Shown: positions 6,370-8,171 of the stretch, one piece after another
Numbering within the stretch: position 1 is the stretch's first letter
Layout of the letters: every line of letters begins with the position of its first letter
DNA from: Bacteriovorax sp.
Lineage (GTDB): Bacteria > Bdellovibrionota > Bacteriovoracia > Bacteriovoracales > Bacteriovoracaceae
Length of the DNA stretch: 8,171 bases
Reading direction: 5' to 3'
Assembly: GCA_030654205.1 (NCBI GenBank)
Contig: JAURXW010000408.1
Location: forward strand, 1 to 8,171
Notes under the pieces: model-generated
The model's input: only the letters and a program-made list of their open reading frames with translations
What the model was told of the DNA's origin: nothing
Database searches by the model: none
Program-made: the position numbers and the translations under genes

Positions 6370-7908
6370 ATGACCAAATTATCTATAAATGATGTTGTTA
6401 CCTCATTTACTCATGATCATAACGCTATTTTTTTTCAAGACCATAATGGATCTTCATATTGTAACCTTACAAAAAACAATAAAAAAGATTCTTTAGAAAT
6501 TACATCACAACAAATGCGCGACACTCTTCGAAACTTTTGCAGAAAGAAGAAAATCGAAGTCTCAAAGCATAAGCTAGAAGAAATCATTTATGAGTTTGAC
6601 TCTCTTGCATTCGAGTCAAGCAACAAACAAGACGTTTTTATTAGGGCCGGCGTCGATAAAAAAACCGGCTATTTATATTTTGATCATTGCGATGACGAGG
6701 GAAATATTACGTGCGTAATGCCTGGCAAAATATCTACTCAACAAGATTGCCCAATTTCTTTTATTCGGCCAAACAAGCAGTGCCCAATCCCCATACCTCT
6801 AAAGGAGGACTATGCCTTATTCCTTAAAAAGTTTGAACGCCTTTGGAATCTTAAGAATAAAAACTACTCCATATTAATTTTGGTTTATATTCTAAATGCA
6901 TTGAAAAAGGATAGTGGTTCTTACGCAATATTAATTTTAGAAGGAGGACAAGGCCAAGGTAAAAGTACTGCATCTAAATACATAAAAAATCTTATTGATC
7001 CTACACAGCCACCCTTAAGTTCACCTCCAAGAAATATGGAACAAATTTCTGTTATAGCTAGTTCTGGCTATCTTGTTGCGATTGATAATATTTCTGGAAT
7101 TAATTCTGAACTGGCAGATGCTTTCTGTCGTATTTCTACCGGAGGAGGTGTTCACTTTAGAGTCTTGTACACAAATAATCGTGAGGTTGTTTATAATCTT
7201 CAAAGACCTGTTCTTATAAATGGAATTGATGAACCAACTAATCGTGCAGATTTTTTAGACAGAGCAATTGTTTTAGAACTTCAATTAATTCCTTACGAAA
7301 TGAGGGAAAGTGAGATGTCTTTACAAGAAAAATTTCAAACCGATTTACCATATTTAATTGGAGGAATATATTCACTCTTAGCTGATGTATTGGAACGTCT
7401 TCCAAAAATATCACACCATAACCTTCCAAGAATGACCGACTATGCAAGAATTGGAATTGCTGTAGAGCAGATTCTAGGTATGGAGAAAGGATCATTCCTG
7501 AAAATTTATAATCAAAATATTCATGAAAAATCTGAAAACTCATTTTGGAATGATGAAATGTGTTCACTAATATACAACAAGCTAGATGATGATATGTACA
7601 AACGTCGTGAAGGAATTCGCGGATCGATAATGATGATCAAAAAAGATTTGTATCAAAGTGAAAGAGGAAAATTTAACAGCTTGGCACCTAAAACAATTAA
7701 GGGATTTGCCTCTCACTTAAAAAGAATTGAGCCTGTTTTAAAAACTCGCGGAATTATCGTTGAAAGGCTTCCAAGAACTGCCAGTGCAAGAGAACTAATG
7801 ATCAGATTTGATGATGAAACTTTTAATAAATATCCCAAAGATAATGTATCCCAAAGTTTCTTGCATTCAACGATACAAGATCCGGGGATTGATTTAGATT
7901 TAATTTAA
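6370..7908 (+). CDS. Phage/satellite-type replication helicase (P-loop ATPase)
   Basis: This 512-residue protein carries a Walker A GGQGQGKST (192-200) and a Walker B-like strand YLVAIDN with Asp239 (234-240). Sensor-like CRISTGGG (253-260) follows, then RPVLINGID (279-287) and RADFLDRAIVLEL (292-304, with a likely arginine finger at Arg298). LPRMTDYARIGIAVEQILG is at 352-370. The N-terminal 145 residues include a strand-rich YLYFDHCDDEGN segment and SFIRPNKQCPIPIPLKE. This set matches ATP-binding proteins found next to excisionase genes in phages, satellites and integrative elements. They are generally taken to be helicases for element replication. No primase motif is obvious. The C-terminus (about 395-512) may be a DNA-binding part. 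The ATG follows AGGAG with 6-base spacing. The DN ending of Walker B appears normal for this family. The exact biochemical role is inferred. Confidence 0.78.
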   Translation: MTKLSINDVVTSFTHDHNAIFFQDHNGSSYCNLTKNNKKDSLEITSQQMRDTLRNFCRKKKIEVSKHKLEEIIYEFDSLAFESSNKQDVFIRAGVDKKTGYLYFDHCDDEGNITCVMPGKISTQQDCPISFIRPNKQCPIPIPLKEDYALFLKKFERLWNLKNKNYSILILVYILNALKKDSGSYAILILEGGQGQGKSTASKYIKNLIDPTQPPLSSPPRNMEQISVIASSGYLVAIDNISGINSELADAFCRISTGGGVHFRVLYTNNREVVYNLQRPVLINGIDEPTNRADFLDRAIVLELQLIPYEMRESEMSLQEKFQTDLPYLIGGIYSLLADVLERLPKISHHNLPRMTDYARIGIAVEQILGMEKGSFLKIYNQNIHEKSENSFWNDEMCSLIYNKLDDDMYKRREGIRGSIMMIKKDLYQSERGKFNSLAPKTIKGFASHLKRIEPVLKTRGIIVERLPRTASARELMIRFDDETFNKYPKDNVSQSFLHSTIQDPGIDLDLI

Positions 7909-7920
7909 CTTCGAAATCCA

Positions 7921-7976
7921 TTGTCACAATCGTCATTTTCGTCATTTATCGTGACAAGATGACGGTTATGACGATT
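7921..7976. repeat. Hexamer array in an imperfect palindrome, candidate origin or operator
   Basis: Two CGTCAT copies (7931-7936, 7940-7945) and two ATGACG copies (7959-7964, 7968-7973) are each spaced exactly 9 bp start to start. They form an 18-bp inverted repeat (7928-7945 with 7959-7976) matching at 15 of 18 positions around a 13-base centre. An inner inverted pair, TTGTCAC (7921-7927) and GTGACAA (7951-7957), overlaps it. The array starts 12 bases after the helicase stop and is followed by AT-rich DNA. In staphylococcal pathogenicity islands the origin lies just after the replication gene and carries iterons beside an AT-rich stretch, so this is an origin candidate. A repressor operator or a terminator stem is also possible; no T-run follows. 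Confidence 0.5.
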
Positions 7977-8015
7977 ATTTACTGACTTTTGTAACGGACT
8001 ATTTCTTCCGAGCTA

Positions 8016-8034
8016 TTACTATGCTAAATAGTAA
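8016..8034. repeat. Perfect 7-bp inverted repeat before the last gene
   Basis: TTACTAT and ATAGTAA pair perfectly around GCTAA. It lies about 80 bases before the start of the last gene, in AT-rich DNA, and could be an operator or part of the same origin region. It is AT-rich and short, so chance cannot be excluded. The rest of 7977-8096 shows no clear promoter or gene. Confidence 0.3.
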
Positions 8035-8096
8035 GTCATCAACACTCCACACATTTTAAATCTAATTATTTCTAGTAAATTGTCTATATCAACTCA

Positions 8097-8114
8097 AAAC
8101 ACATGGAGGTGTTT
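8097..8114 (+). promoter_or_regulatory. Hairpin presenting the ribosome binding site of the last gene
   Basis: AAACAC and GTGTTT form a perfect 6-bp stem around the loop ATGGAG. The site GGAGGT (8105-8110) lies in the loop and the first two stem bases, 6 bases before the ATG at 8117. Folding would partly hide it. The layout resembles the inverted repeat before the membrane-protein gene at 4386-4401. Confidence 0.35.
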
Positions 8115-8116
8115 AC

Positions 8117-8171
8117 ATGGACAATACTATTTTGAAAAAGCGATTAAGTACTTTTAAGACTGACAAGGGGG
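8117..8171 (+). CDS. Start of an unknown gene, cut by the window end
   Basis: Only the first 18 residues are visible (MDNTILKKRLSTFKTDKG), still open at the window edge. The start is well supported by GGAGGT six bases before the ATG. The residues are basic and helix-friendly, which gives no family call. By position it belongs to the element's replication or downstream gene block, after the hexamer array. Confidence 0.6.
   Translation, partial: MDNTILKKRLSTFKTDKG

Noticed and set aside
7021..7567. Minus-strand open frames of 60 and 109 codons over the helicase gene
   Set aside because: They are antisense to the conserved ATPase core and carry no motif or start signal.
7928..7976. Hexamer palindrome as an intrinsic terminator of the helicase gene
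   Set aside because: The 13-base centre is large and no T-run follows the stem; regular 9-bp repeat spacing fits protein binding better.

Overview
The window is AT-rich DNA with strong GGAGG-type ribosome binding sites, so it is bacterial. The gene content (a cyclic-oligonucleotide defence operon, a small excisionase/AlpA-type DNA-binding protein and a phage/satellite-type helicase) points to an integrated mobile element or defence island. A low-GC Gram-negative host is plausible, but nothing in the sequence fixes the taxon. No integrase, tRNA, rRNA or CRISPR array was seen, so the element's ends lie outside the window or cannot be recognised here.

Left part (1-4402). A 5'-truncated gene encodes a solitary HsdR-N-type PD-(D/E)xK nuclease (+). 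It converges on a minus-strand operon that reads right to left: CD-NTase (4335-3220), a Cap2-type E1/E2 fusion (3227-1479) and a Cap3-type JAB/JAMM peptidase (1471-995). This is the signature of a type II CBASS anti-phage system. The cyclase makes a nucleotide second messenger, Cap2 joins the cyclase's glycine-ended C-terminus to a target, and Cap3 reverses the linkage. All catalytic residues I can check are present. The three genes use GTG, TTG and TTG starts, and the cap2 ribosome binding site lies inside the codons for the cyclase's GGRFG tail.

Centre (4403-5983). No effector gene lies in the CBASS operon itself. Directly divergent from the cyclase, across only 67 bp, is a gene for a 218-residue protein with about four membrane segments. 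It is the best candidate for the effector, in an unusual divergent layout. It is followed by a 259-residue, lysine-rich, unrecognised protein.

Right part (5984-8171). A 56-residue excisionase/AlpA-like helix-turn-helix gene with a TTG start is followed by a three-codon minigene behind a near-consensus ribosome binding site, and then by a 512-residue P-loop ATPase of the phage/satellite helicase type. Just downstream lies an array of CGTCAT/ATGACG hexamers arranged as an imperfect inverted repeat, a candidate origin or operator. A last gene starts at 8117 and runs off the window. The reading I favour is a replicating satellite or integrative element carrying CBASS as cargo. There is no gene-free stretch longer than 300 bases; the gap at 5060-5203 shows nothing I can name.
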